NCBI GenBank assembly: GCA_015075405.1
Contig: JABTUK010000005.1
Location: forward strand, 558,001-622,000
Direction: 5' to 3'
DNA length: 64,000 nt
Origin: Anaerolineales bacterium
GTDB lineage: Bacteria > Chloroflexota > Anaerolineae > 4572-78 > J111
Part shown: positions 32,039 through 40,840 of the stretch, piece after piece
Numbering within the stretch: position 1 is the first letter of the stretch
Layout: every line of letters begins with the position of its first letter
Notes under the pieces: generated by a model
The model's input: only the letters and a program-made list of their open reading frames with translations
Databases searched by the model: none
Told to the model about the DNA's origin: nothing
Program-made: the position numbers and the translations under genes

Positions 32039-32386
32039 TCAGGCGGGCGTGACCAGGATCAGAGTATTGGCTGCGGCCGTGTCAACGGTAAAGGAATGTT
32101 CCTGGCCCCGGCCAATAAAAACGCTTGTCCCGGCGGGGGCGGCGATGGTTTTGCCATCTACGTAAAAAGTCATCTTGCCTTCAATAATGTAAAACGTTTC
32201 GTCAGAATCGTGATGGATATGAGGGGCTGGCTCATTCCCCCGAGTTTGAATGGCTTCCAGCAAGGCTGCTTTGCCCCTGGTTTGCTCATGGGTGAGCAAA
32301 AAGCTTGATAACGCGGTCGGGGACCAGCCGAGGTTAGCCCTGGCAGCAGGGGGCAGAGTTTGGGTAGCAATTTCTGTTTGAAACAT
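32039..32386 (-). CDS. Cupin domain protein
   Basis: Single-domain cupin of 115 residues. Motif 1 is PHIHHDSDETFYIIEGKMTF, with His-His and Glu metal ligands, and motif 2 is AGTSVFIGRGQEHSFTV, with the fourth His. The fold often binds Mn, Fe or Ni. Substrate and role are unknown; similar small cupins act as isomerases, dioxygenases or sensors. Single gene ended by a strong terminator. Confidence 0.88.
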   Translation of the reverse strand: MFQTEIATQTLPPAARANLGWSPTALSSFLLTHEQTRGKAALLEAIQTRGNEPAPHIHHDSDETFYIIEGKMTFYVDGKTIAAPAGTSVFIGRGQEHSFTVDTAAANTLILVTPA

Positions 32387-32607
32387 TGTTCTCTCCTGTA
32401 GGTTTGGAGCCTCAGCAATGGTGAGGCATTGGTTTTGTTTGATGGCCTTATCATAGGGTAGAATCGTCTGCCAATCGTTACCAACATCGTAACGATAATA
32501 CAGGTAAAGAGTCCATCTTAGCTTTTAATTGGCAACTCGGCCTTTTATGGGGTAAAATTAATGAGCTATTGATGATATAGTCTTCCAGAAAAGTTTTGCT
32601 GCTGAAA

Positions 32608-32669
32608 CAGGTAGCAAGGTAACAGGGTAGCAAATTTTTTACCTGCTACCTTGCTACTTGCTACCCTGG
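32608..32669. repeat. GGTAGCAAGGTAACAGGGTAGC palindrome
   Basis: Left arm GGTAGCAAGGTAACAGGGTA and right arm TACCTGCTACCTTGCTACTT and on to GCTACC around TTTTTT. It lies in the 348-nt gap between the divergent cupin and YdeI-like genes, in which I see no other gene. Confidence 0.8.
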
Positions 32670-32734
32670 TATTGAGAAGGAATTTTTCTGGACATCTATA
32701 TGAATGGGATTGTTATCTAAAAAGAGAAGTGCTA

Positions 32735-33328
32735 ATGAAACCAGCTTCAACCACTTCGGGTGAATTACCCATTATCATGTTTGCCCAGCCCCAAGATTGG
32801 GCCGCCTGGTTAGATAAAAACCACGCTACCTCAGCCGGGCTGTGGCTGCAATTTGCCAGAAAGTCGTCCGATATCCCCTCGATCTCGTATGACGAAGCCC
32901 TGGAAGTAGCTTTGTGTTACGGCTGGATTGACGGCCAAAAGAAAAGCCACGATGAAACATCGTGGCTGCAAAAATTTACGCCGCGCGGCCCAAAAAGCAT
33001 CTGGTCAAAGATCAATCGGGAGAAAGCCCAGAAGCTGATCGAGAGCGGCTGGATGAAACCGGCCGGCCTTAAGGCCGTTGAAGCGGCGCAGCAGGATGGC
33101 CGCTGGACAGCAGCCTATGACCCGCAGCGCACGATGACCGTCCCGGCTGACTTTCAGGCCGAATTGGACAAAAATCCTGAGGCTAAAGCCTTTTTCACCG
33201 CGCTTAACAGCCGCAACCGCTATGCTATCTTACATCGCATCCAGACCGCCAAAAAGGCCGAAACCCGCGCCCGGCGGATCCAGCAGTTTATCGAAATGCT
33301 GGCCAGACAAGAGAAGCTTTATCCTTAA
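32735..33328 (+). CDS. YdeI/OmpD-associated family protein
   Basis: A 197-residue protein of the YdeI-like group. The N-terminal domain has DWAAWLDKNHATSAGLWLQF, SYDEALEVALCYGWIDGQKK and FTPRGPKSIWSKINREKAQK. The C-terminal YdeI helical part has the RNRYAILHRIQTAKKAETRA segment. Members are annotated as bacteriocin-protection or OmpD-associated proteins, but no reaction is established. The ATG at 32735 was chosen because upstream sequence is repeat-derived. The stop TAATG overlaps the start of the radical SAM gene by one base, so the two are coupled. Confidence 0.85.
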   Translation: MKPASTTSGELPIIMFAQPQDWAAWLDKNHATSAGLWLQFARKSSDIPSISYDEALEVALCYGWIDGQKKSHDETSWLQKFTPRGPKSIWSKINREKAQKLIESGWMKPAGLKAVEAAQQDGRWTAAYDPQRTMTVPADFQAELDKNPEAKAFFTALNSRNRYAILHRIQTAKKAETRARRIQQFIEMLARQEKLYP

Positions 33329-34788
33329 TGAAGTTCAGTATCCTCCTTATCTCCACCTATGAAATGGGCCGCCAGCCTTTTGGACTGGCCTCGCCGGCGG
33401 CCTGGCTGCGCGCAGCCGGGTTTGAGGTGCGCTGCCTCGATCTGTCGCTTGACTCCCTGGACTCGGAGGCTGTCCGGGCTGCGGGATTGATTGCTTTTTA
33501 TGTGCCCATGCACATGGGCACACGCATGGCTGTTCCGGTGATTGCCCAGGTACACCAGCTCAACCCGCAGGCTCACCTGTGCTGCTATGGCCTTTACGCC
33601 CCGGTGAGCGCCGCCTATCTGCGCCGTTTGGGGGTTGAGAGTATTCTCGGCGGCGAGTTTGAAACGGGATTGGTGGCCCTGGCCCAACGGATAGAAGAGG
33701 CGAGGGCGCGAGGAGGCGAAGAGGCGAATCCTTCCGCCTCCTCGCCTCCTCGCCTCCTCGCCTCCCCGCCTCCCCCCCTTATCTCCCTCGACCGCCAAAG
33801 CTTTCTCCGCCCCGACCGAACCGGCCTGCCTTCCTTGACTCGTTACGCCCATCTTGTCACCGAAACCGGAGCGCATGTAACAGTTGGTTACACCGAAGCC
33901 AGCCGGGGCTGCCGGCATCTCTGCCGCCACTGCCCGATTGTGCCGGTTTATAACGGGCGCTTTCGCCCGGTGCAGCGGGACATTGTGCTGTCCGACATCC
34001 GGCAGCAGGTGGCCGCCGGGGCCGGGCATATCACCTTTGGCGACCCTGACTTTTTCAACGGCCCCGGCCATGCCGTTCCCCTGGTCGAGGCGCTGCATGC
34101 GGAATTTCCCCACCTGACCTACGATGTCACCATCAAGGTGGAGCATTTGCTCAAGCACGCTAAGCATCTGCCCACGCTCAAAAAAACCGGCTGTCTTTTT
34201 ATCACCAGCGCGGTCGAGTCGTTTGACGAGCAGATTTTGGCCCACTTTGACAAGCGGCACACTTGTCAGGATTTTGGGAAGGCATTAACGCTATGCCGCC
34301 AGGCCAGCCTGGTGCTGGTCCCTACCTTTGTGGCCTTTACCCCGTGGACCACCCTGGCCGGGTATAGAGCTTTCCTGAGCGAGTTGGTCCGATTGGGGCT
34401 GGTAGACCAGGTTTCGCCCATTCAGTTGGCTATCCGGCTGTTAATTCCGCCGGGGTCTAAGTTGTTGGAATTGGAGGAGATGCGGGCGCGGGTCGAAGGG
34501 CTGGATGAAGCCAGGCTCTCTTATGTCTGGCGCAATCCCGACCCGCGGGTAGAGGCGTTGCAGCAGGATTTGGAGGTTTTGGTGCAGCGCTGCGCCGGCC
34601 AGCATGTTCCCCGGCGCGAGGTTTTTCGGCAGGTGTGGGAGCGCGCTCATGGCGGGGTAGAGGACCCCCAGGGGAGAGTCCCCTTCCCTGAACTGCCGCC
34701 CGTAGCCGGCTTTATCCCTTACCTGACCGAACCCTGGTACTGCTGAGCGGAACCGACCGAGGAGCAGTTTGCTTCTCTCTATTTCTAA
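33328..34788 (+). CDS. CUAEP-tail radical SAM selenoprotein (UGA at 34744 read as selenocysteine)
   Basis: B12-binding-like N-terminal domain (about 1-120: FSILLISTYEMGRQPFGLAS) followed by a radical SAM core with the 4Fe-4S motif EASRGCRHLCRHCPIVP (Cys 195, 199, 202), then a C-terminal domain. A conventional reading stops at TGA 34744-34746, giving 472 residues ending LTEPWYC. The codons after that TGA read Ala-Glu-Pro-Thr and stay open to TAA at 34786, so the full tail is TEPWYC-U-AEPTEEQFASLYF, with Sec 473 in a 486-residue protein. This matches the family known as CUAEP/CCAEP-tail radical SAM (seleno)proteins. A SECIS-like hairpin lies just after the UGA. The extended stop ends 2 nt before the convergent kinase gene. 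Residues about 122-151 are an in-frame repeat insertion. Reaction unknown. Confidence 0.85.
33695..33780. repeat. In-frame GAGGCGAG/GCCTCCTCGCC palindrome inside the radical SAM gene
   Basis: AGAGGCGAGGGCGCGAGGAG on the left and repeated CGCCTCCTCGCCTC units on the right, read as a Glu/Arg/Ala-rich then Ser/Pro-rich loop. Same type as the intergenic repeat at 6263-6370. It falls between the N-terminal domain and the radical SAM core, a likely linker. Confidence 0.8.
34744..34777 (+). promoter_or_regulatory. UGA codon with bacterial SECIS-like hairpin
   Basis: UGA at 34744-34746. The stem GAGGAGC (34759-34765) pairs with GCTTCTC (34771-34777), with one G-U pair, and encloses the 5-nt loop AGTTT with G as its second base. 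The loop begins 19 nt after the UGA. A small apical loop with an early G/GU at this distance is what SelB recognition in bacteria requires. The pairing is seen directly; the recoding is inferred. Confidence 0.7.
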
Positions 34789-34790
34789 CT

Positions 34791-36053
34791 TTATAGGGGC
34801 AGGCGAAAGCCAAAGATACTGCCCACACCGGGGGTGCTGGTGGCAGTTACCTGCCCCCCGTGGGCCTCGACGGTAAATTTTACCAGGGCCAGCCCCAAGC
34901 CCAGCCCTTCGACGCCGCGCCGCAGGGGGTCGGCGTTTTGGGTAAACGCTTCCCAAACGGTGCTTAACTTTTCCGCCGACAACCCCACGCCGGTATCGCT
35001 CACCTCAAAAAGCAGACTCGTTTCGGTGGTCGGGTAACAAGCTACCCGCACCGAACCGCCAGAGCGGTTAAATTTGATGGCATTGTGGGTTAGATGATAA
35101 ATGGCCTCACTCATGCGCTCTTTATCGGCCATAATCAGGGGCAGTTGGGGCGAAATATCAAACGATAAGGTGATTTGGTAGGTAGAGGCCAGCGAAGCCA
35201 GGGGCGCTACGGCTTCTCGAATCAGTGATTCAAAGTTCACGGGCTGCGGATTCAAGACCTGTTCCCGGTTCATGAAGGTGGCAAAGGAAATAAAGGTATC
35301 AATCATCCGCCGGCCATCCGCAAGCTCCCGGTTCAATTGTTGGGTTTGCGCCAGCAACTCGTCGAGCATATTGTTTTCGGCATAGCGCTGCACCAGTTCC
35401 GCCGATAACGCCGCCGATACAAAGGGGCTGCGTAACTCGTGGGTAATCACGCCAATAAAAGCCGATTTGACCTTGTTTTGCTGTTTCAGGTCGGCCTCGC
35501 GGGCGCGCACCTCCCGGGCCATCCTTTGAAAGACCCGGGCCAACTGGCCCAACGGGTCGGTGCGGGCGGCTACTGTGGAGAGGCTTTCCGGGTCAAAGGT
35601 TCCGGCCTCGATGGCCGCCGCCGCGTCGGTGAGCTGAGCCACCTGCTGTAGGTATTCCAGTTCCTGGTTGCGCAGCCGTTTCTTTTCCAGGCTGGCTCCA
35701 ATTCTGGCTCGCAGCAGCACCGGATCAAAACGCTTGGGCAAATAATCTTCAGCCCCCATCTCGATGCACTTGACCACGCTTTCTAGTTCCTCTACCGCCG
35801 AAATAACAATGACCGGAATATCGCGCAGCGTTGGGTCGCCTTTTATCTGTTCCAAAGTCTGGTAGCCGTTGAGTATGGGCATTTCTACATCCAGCAGCAC
35901 CAAATCATAGGGCGCGGCCCGCAGCAGTTCTAACGCCTGCTGCCCATTTTCTGCCTCGGTTACTTGATGCCCCTGGTATTGTAAGCCAAAAGCCAGGGCC
36001 ATACGGGTGGTCTTATTATCGTCAACTACCAAAACATTCGCGTATTTATCCAT
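34791..36053 (-). CDS. Receiver-domain histidine kinase (REC-HisKA-HATPase)
   Basis: Cytosolic signalling protein of 420 residues in which a receiver domain precedes the kinase. REC, about 5-125: VLVVDDNKTTRMALAFGL, phospho-acceptor Asp in YDLVLLDVEMPILNGYQ, Lys in YLPKRF. A linker with coiled-coil character (about 125-190) leads to HisKA with His near residue 205 (FIGVITHELRSPFVSAAL). A HATPase domain ends with FEVSDTGVGLSAEKL and LGLGLALVKFTVEAHGG. Such proteins usually receive a phosphate from another kinase and modulate their own kinase activity. The large hybrid kinase upstream on the same strand, about 225 nt away, is a plausible partner. Confidence 0.93.
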   Translation of the reverse strand: MDKYANVLVVDDNKTTRMALAFGLQYQGHQVTEAENGQQALELLRAAPYDLVLLDVEMPILNGYQTLEQIKGDPTLRDIPVIVISAVEELESVVKCIEMGAEDYLPKRFDPVLLRARIGASLEKKRLRNQELEYLQQVAQLTDAAAAIEAGTFDPESLSTVAARTDPLGQLARVFQRMAREVRAREADLKQQNKVKSAFIGVITHELRSPFVSAALSAELVQRYAENNMLDELLAQTQQLNRELADGRRMIDTFISFATFMNREQVLNPQPVNFESLIREAVAPLASLASTYQITLSFDISPQLPLIMADKERMSEAIYHLTHNAIKFNRSGGSVRVACYPTTETSLLFEVSDTGVGLSAEKLSTVWEAFTQNADPLRRGVEGLGLGLALVKFTVEAHGGQVTATSTPGVGSIFGFRLPL

Positions 36054-36093
36054 AGCAAATTCCTCATTACAGGAGCTTTATGGCGAGTCTAAG

Positions 36094-36230
36094 CATGTCA
36101 TCCATTCGACAGGCTCAGGACAGGTTTCGACCGGAGCGGAGTGGAGGGAGAAATCCCTAATACCTCGTCTTGCAAGAGAGCAGTTTTGAGGGACGCTTCG
36201 CGTCGCTCCTTCGTCGCTCGAAATGACATG
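36094..36230. repeat. TCATTTCGA palindrome, copy C
   Basis: CATGTCATCCATTCGACAGG ... CGCTCGAAATGACATG, between the two minus-strand kinase genes. Its right half is the inverse of the left half of the copy at 62157-62263. Confidence 0.85.
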
Positions 36231-36277
36231 ACCTACGCGGTCCTGTCATTTATGCCCTAACAGGAATAGGTTGGCTT

Positions 36278-39200
36278 TTAGCCGTTATCGTCGTTTTGAA
36301 CGGCAGCCAGGGCCAGCCTGACCTGTTCGTATTCGGTTGCCGCCAGTTCGGTATACTCGGCAGCGGTGCTCAGTTCACCGCTTCGGCCTAAATCCTCTAG
36401 CGTTTTGCACAGCCGGGCCAACTCGACCGCGCCAAAGTTATTGGCTAATGATTTGAGTGTATGCGCCGCCACCTTGAGGTCTGCGGCCTTGTCCTCAAGC
36501 AAGGCCTGGTTCATTTGGTGCAGCAATTTGGGCGCATCGGTCATAAAGCTGTCTATCAACGTAACCAAAATAGCCATCTCTCCGCCAACCATGGCCTGTA
36601 AGTTAGCCAGCGCTTTGGGATCGAGCACACTTTGGAGTTCCGATTTTGTTTGGTGTGTCTTCGGCAGATGTTCGATTTCCAATCCTGCCTCAAGTTCCTC
36701 GGAGTTCCTTTGAGTTCCCTGCTTCTCCGCGGGGTGACACTTCTGCAACGCCTCTACCAGGGCTTCCACCCGGATGGGTTTGCTCAGGTAATCATCCATG
36801 CCGGCGGCCAGGCTAACTTCCCGGTCTTGCTGCAAAGCGTTGGCCGTAACGGCAATCAAGCGCGGGCCTGACGCACCCGGCCAGCGCCGGCGAATCTGCT
36901 GCGCTGCTTCCAGCCCATCCATTTCTGGCATGTTCATATCCATCAGCACTACGTCGTAGGGCTGCCGGGTGAGGGCTTGCAGCACTTCCAGCCCATTGGC
37001 GGCCATATCGGCGCGATAGCCTAACCGCTGAAGCATTTGCAGGATTAACTTTTGGTTGGTGGCGTTATCTTCGGCCACCAAAATTTGCAAGGGCAGTCGC
37101 CGGCCCATCGTTACATCGAAAGAACGGGACGGGCGGCGCTCGCGGAATGAAACCTGCCGGATAGGTTGACCTTCAAAGGCCGTTACCAATGTATCCAGCA
37201 AGGTAGAAGGTTTGAAGGGTTTAGCCAGCACGGCTGTAAAATCGGCCGCTTCAAACTCAGCCTGCCGCTGGGCCTCACGCCAGCCCAAAGGCAACATGAT
37301 CACCAGAGGTATTTTGGACTGCCCTACCGGAGGGGGATTCTGGCTCATTTCAAGGCGGCGAATTTCTGTGGCCAGGTTCAGGCCATCCATTTCCGGCATC
37401 TGAAAATCCAAAATGATCAAATCAAACCTGTGGCCGTGCCGCAGCCAATCGAGCGCCTGGCCAGGCGATGCAGTCTGGCTGGGCTGCATGCCCCACTCCT
37501 GGCTGTAGCGGCTTAAAATTTCGCGGATCGTGGGGCTGTCGTCAACAATGAGCAGCCGTTTGCCTTCTAAACTGGACGGGAGTTCAACCGGCGGCTGAGC
37601 GACAGTCGTAGGAGCTGAATTAGCCCGAATGGTAAAGTGAAAAACTGCGCCGGGGCCGCCCATTTTATCTTCCACGGGGGTTGGCGACTCGACCCAAATC
37701 GTTCCCCCCATCATTTCGCTCAGGCGTTGACTTATGGCCAGGCCCAGGCCCGTGCCGCCATATTTGCGGGTGGTCGAAGCATCTACCTGGCTAAAGGATT
37801 TGAACAGGCGATCTAGCCGGTTGGCCGGAATACCAATGCCGGTATCGCGGACGGAGAAGCGCAACTCGTAGGTGTCAGGTGTTCCGGTGTCAAGTGTCAA
37901 GGAGTACATGACACTTGACACTTTATCACTTGACACTTTATCACTTGACACTTGACACTTGACACTTGACACGGAGACCACCACCTCACCCTGATCGGTA
38001 AATTTGATGGCGTTGCTGAGCAAGTTAAGCAGGATTTGGCGCAGGCGGGTCATATCGCCGTAGATGGCCGCTGGCACGCCAGGCTCGATGAGGTAGGCCA
38101 AATCTAACCTTTTATCGGCGGCGCGGGGGGCCAGCAGGTCCAACGTTTCTTGCAGACAAGTAGCCAGGTCAAAGGGGTGATACTCCAACTCAACTTTGCC
38201 GGCTTCTATTTTAGAAAAATCAAGGATATCGTTGATGATGGTTAGCAGCGCCTCGCTGCTGGTGCGAATGGTTTCGGTGAAATCATACTGCTCCGGGGTC
38301 AGTTCGGTATCCAGCAAGAGGCTGGTCATGCCGATGATGCCGTTCATGGGGGTGCGAATTTCATGGCTCATGGTGGCCAGAAAGGCGCTTTTGGAGCGGT
38401 CGGCGGCTTCGGCCACCTCTTTGGCCCGGCGGGCTTCATCGTAAAGCTGGGCGTTTTGCAGCGCATTGGCGGCTACGGCGGCAATCAATTCGCCCAGGCG
38501 GACATCGCTGCCGGTAAAACGATCCAATTGGGTATCTACCACACTGAGCACGCCAATAACTTCGCCTTTAACCTTAAGGGGAATGCTGAGGATAGAATGA
38601 AAACTAAGACCGGCCTGCTCCTCTACCGTTCCATAATGGCGCGGGTCGTTCTGAACATCCGGCAGTATCAGCGTTTCACCCGTTTGAGCCACATAGCCGG
38701 CAATGCCCTGGCCCTGGCTCAAGCGCCAGCCCATCACCCGTTCGCTGCCGACTCCTACGGCGTGCTGGCAAACAAGTTCGCCGGTTTCTGGAACATTTAA
38801 CCAAAAAGAGCCGCCGGCTACATTTAGCAAGCGCTGCATCTCGCTGAGAATAGTTTGTAATATTTCTTCCAGCTTAATGGTCGAGCTAAGCATTTGGCTG
38901 ATGCGATTGAGCAGAGTCAATTCGCGGTTGCGCTGAAGCAGGCTCTCTTCGGCCTGTTTGCGGGCCGTCACATCGCGCCGGATGGCAATGAAATGGCTGA
39001 TCAGTTGTTGTTCATTGCGGACCGGCGTTATCGTGACTTCTTCGGGGTACAGGCTGCCGTTTTTACGCCGGCTGATGATTTCCCCGCTCCAGACCTGTCC
39101 GGCAGTAACAGTCTCGCGCATTAATTGATACAAGGCTGCCGATTGTGGGTCGGAGTAGAACTGCTGGCTGTCCTGGCCAATCAGTTCGGCCGGGGTGTAG

Positions 39201-40150
39201 CCGCTCAGGGTCTCGATGGCGGGGTTAGCCCACAGAATAATCCCGGTCTGGTTGGTGATGAGGATAGCATCGGCGGCGGCATTCAGCACACTGGCCTGCA
39301 ACCGCAACTGTTCTTGTACCCGCATGCGCTCGGTAATATCCCGCGATACGCCGATAATTTCATCAATGATTTTGCCGGTAGGGTGGCTGACCACTTTATA
39401 GGTGGTTTCTAGCCAGAGGTAACTTTTATCTTTGCGCCGGGCGCGGTAGGTAACGGTTAAACTGGGCGGCCACACTTCAATAGGGCCAAATCGGTCCGAA
39501 ATTCCCTGTAAATCCTCGGGATGGATAAAGCCGGCGGCGCTCTGACCGATCATTTCTTCGACTCCGTAGCCCAGCAAGGTTTGGCAGGCCGGCGAAACAT
39601 ACAGGTAAACGCCGGCGGGGTTTTGCCGGGTAATCATATCGGTCGAATGTTCGGCCAAAAGCCGGTAACGTTCACGGCTATCTCTGAGGGATTCCTGCAC
39701 CCGCAAACGGCGTAAATTCTCGGCTTGGAGTTGTTGATTCTGCTGGGCCAGGTCTTGCCGCAGCCGTTGCAGGGTTAAGTGGGTATTAATCCGGGCCATC
39801 ACTTCGGCCTGGTGAAAGGGTTTGAGGATGTAATCTACCCCGCCCGCCTCAAACGCCCTGACCTTTTTGTTAACATCATCCAGGCCGCTGATAAAAATTA
39901 CCGGAATATGTTTGGTTTGGGGGTCGGCTTTGAGCCAGGTGCAAACTTCGATACCATCCATGTCGGGCAGACCGATATCCAGTAAAATTAAATCAGGGGG
40001 GGGCGATTGGGCTATTTGGAGCGCGCTGGTTCCATCGGCGGCGGTACGGACTTTATAGCCATACTCTTCCAGGATTATTCTAAACAGGCCCAAATTGGGG
40101 GCTTCATCATCAACTACCAAAATTTCGGCGGTAGGCTGGATGCTGTCCAT
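36278..40150 (-). CDS. Multi-domain hybrid sensor histidine kinase (REC-PAS-PAS-GAF-HisKA-HATPase-REC-REC-Hpt)
   Basis: Phosphorelay protein of 1290 residues without membrane segments. Order: REC1 (about 8-125, LILLDIGLPDMDG), two PAS domains (about 160-280 and 285-405), GAF (about 425-575), HisKA with His near 595 (FLATMSHEIRTPMNGIIGM), HATPase (about 700-860), REC2 (LIILDFQMPEMDG), REC3 (VVLMDMNMPEMDG) and a C-terminal Hpt domain with His near 1229 (VAAHTLKSLANNFGAVELAR). All steps of a His-Asp-His-Asp relay are thus in one chain. Residues about 725-757 in the ATPase domain (KCQVSSDKVSSDKVSS) come from a TCACTTGACACT repeat inserted in frame. Output regulator not in the window. Confidence 0.94.
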   Translation of the reverse strand: MDSIQPTAEILVVDDEAPNLGLFRIILEEYGYKVRTAADGTSALQIAQSPPPDLILLDIGLPDMDGIEVCTWLKADPQTKHIPVIFISGLDDVNKKVRAFEAGGVDYILKPFHQAEVMARINTHLTLQRLRQDLAQQNQQLQAENLRRLRVQESLRDSRERYRLLAEHSTDMITRQNPAGVYLYVSPACQTLLGYGVEEMIGQSAAGFIHPEDLQGISDRFGPIEVWPPSLTVTYRARRKDKSYLWLETTYKVVSHPTGKIIDEIIGVSRDITERMRVQEQLRLQASVLNAAADAILITNQTGIILWANPAIETLSGYTPAELIGQDSQQFYSDPQSAALYQLMRETVTAGQVWSGEIISRRKNGSLYPEEVTITPVRNEQQLISHFIAIRRDVTARKQAEESLLQRNRELTLLNRISQMLSSTIKLEEILQTILSEMQRLLNVAGGSFWLNVPETGELVCQHAVGVGSERVMGWRLSQGQGIAGYVAQTGETLILPDVQNDPRHYGTVEEQAGLSFHSILSIPLKVKGEVIGVLSVVDTQLDRFTGSDVRLGELIAAVAANALQNAQLYDEARRAKEVAEAADRSKSAFLATMSHEIRTPMNGIIGMTSLLLDTELTPEQYDFTETIRTSSEALLTIINDILDFSKIEAGKVELEYHPFDLATCLQETLDLLAPRAADKRLDLAYLIEPGVPAAIYGDMTRLRQILLNLLSNAIKFTDQGEVVVSVSSVKCQVSSDKVSSDKVSSVMYSLTLDTGTPDTYELRFSVRDTGIGIPANRLDRLFKSFSQVDASTTRKYGGTGLGLAISQRLSEMMGGTIWVESPTPVEDKMGGPGAVFHFTIRANSAPTTVAQPPVELPSSLEGKRLLIVDDSPTIREILSRYSQEWGMQPSQTASPGQALDWLRHGHRFDLIILDFQMPEMDGLNLATEIRRLEMSQNPPPVGQSKIPLVIMLPLGWREAQRQAEFEAADFTAVLAKPFKPSTLLDTLVTAFEGQPIRQVSFRERRPSRSFDVTMGRRLPLQILVAEDNATNQKLILQMLQRLGYRADMAANGLEVLQALTRQPYDVVLMDMNMPEMDGLEAAQQIRRRWPGASGPRLIAVTANALQQDREVSLAAGMDDYLSKPIRVEALVEALQKCHPAEKQGTQRNSEELEAGLEIEHLPKTHQTKSELQSVLDPKALANLQAMVGGEMAILVTLIDSFMTDAPKLLHQMNQALLEDKAADLKVAAHTLKSLANNFGAVELARLCKTLEDLGRSGELSTAAEYTELAATEYEQVRLALAAVQNDDNG
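37870..37975. repeat. In-frame ACTTGACACTTTATC tandem/palindrome inside the hybrid kinase
   Basis: Repeated ACTTGACACTTTATC and ACTTGACACTTGACAC units with an inverse partner GTGTCAAGTGTCAAGG at the left edge. Encodes a Val/Ser/Asp/Lys-rich loop in the HATPase domain without shifting frame. Confidence 0.82.
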
Positions 40151-40217
40151 CTTATAACTCCTGCCGGGTACTGCACCGTAAACCCGGCAAAGGGATAATC
40201 AATTTTGACTATCAAAT

Positions 40218-40313
40218 CTCAGTGGATCCAAATTTGAGGAGCCAGCACGCCCACGTGCGGCGGTATTCGGCACGTGGGCGTGCCTCACTCCTCGGAAAAT
40301 TGGATCTACTGAG
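40218..40313. repeat. MITE-like CTCAGT element, copy 4
   Basis: Clean copy: CTCAGTGGATCCAAATTTGA ... core ... TTGGATCTACTGAG. It lies 67 nt upstream of the hybrid kinase start. The whole 40151-40840 interval has no gene, only this element, a CGCAAAG/CTTTGCG palindrome near 40455-40520, a terminator and a tandem repeat. Confidence 0.88.
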
Positions 40314-40589
40314 CCTTCCAATCTTCCTGGATTATCGAGATTACCGCTTTTGAAAATCAAAATTCATTATCTCTCAAACAGCTTAAATTCTACCATAATC
40401 TTGCCAGGAAGCGTATTTCAGTCTGGGGACTTCACTCCCTTACCTGGTTTGCTCACGCAAAGTCGCAAAGTCGCAAAGAAAAAAGCCAATCAACCTTAAA
40501 AACTTGGCGTTCTTTGCGCCTTCGCGAGAGAAATTGGCCTGGACGGAGGGTAAGGAATCCAGGAATTGTTTTTGGGGCCGCCAAAAAAT

Positions 40590-40624
40590 TTGCGACGAAG
40601 GACAAGTTTTATCCTTCGTCGCAA
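40590..40624 (-). terminator. Intrinsic terminator downstream of the LysM gene
   Basis: Perfect 13-bp arms TTGCGACGAAGGA (40590-40602) and TCCTTCGTCGCAA (40612-40624), followed on the minus strand by a run of T (plus-strand AAAAAA at 40583-40588). Confidence 0.8.
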
Positions 40625-40684
40625 CAGAGGGAGAGCCAGCTTCATTCACTGTTCTTCAGCGGCTGAATGTAACTGCTCAGCCTT

Positions 40685-40813
40685 CATGTCATTTCGAGGC
40701 CATAGGCCGAGAAATCCTTACAGTGCTACATCGGTCTCAGAGATTTCTCCCTTCGGTCTCAGAGATTTCTCCCTTCGGTCTCAGAGATTTCTCCCTTCGG
40801 TCGAAATGACATG
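40685..40813. repeat. TCATTTCGA palindrome, copy D, with internal tandem triplication
   Basis: CATGTCATTTCGAGGCC ... GGTCGAAATGACATG. Inside are three head-to-tail 22-bp copies beginning CGGTCTCAGAGATTTCTC (40732, 40754, 40776). Confidence 0.88.
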
Positions 40814-40840
40814 CCTGAGTAAGCTACGGCTGAATAAATA

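Noticed and set aside
40732..40797. Three tandem 22-bp units as a possible CRISPR array
   Set aside because: Units are head to tail with no spacers, and no cas gene is near; it is part of the TCATTTCGA palindrome.
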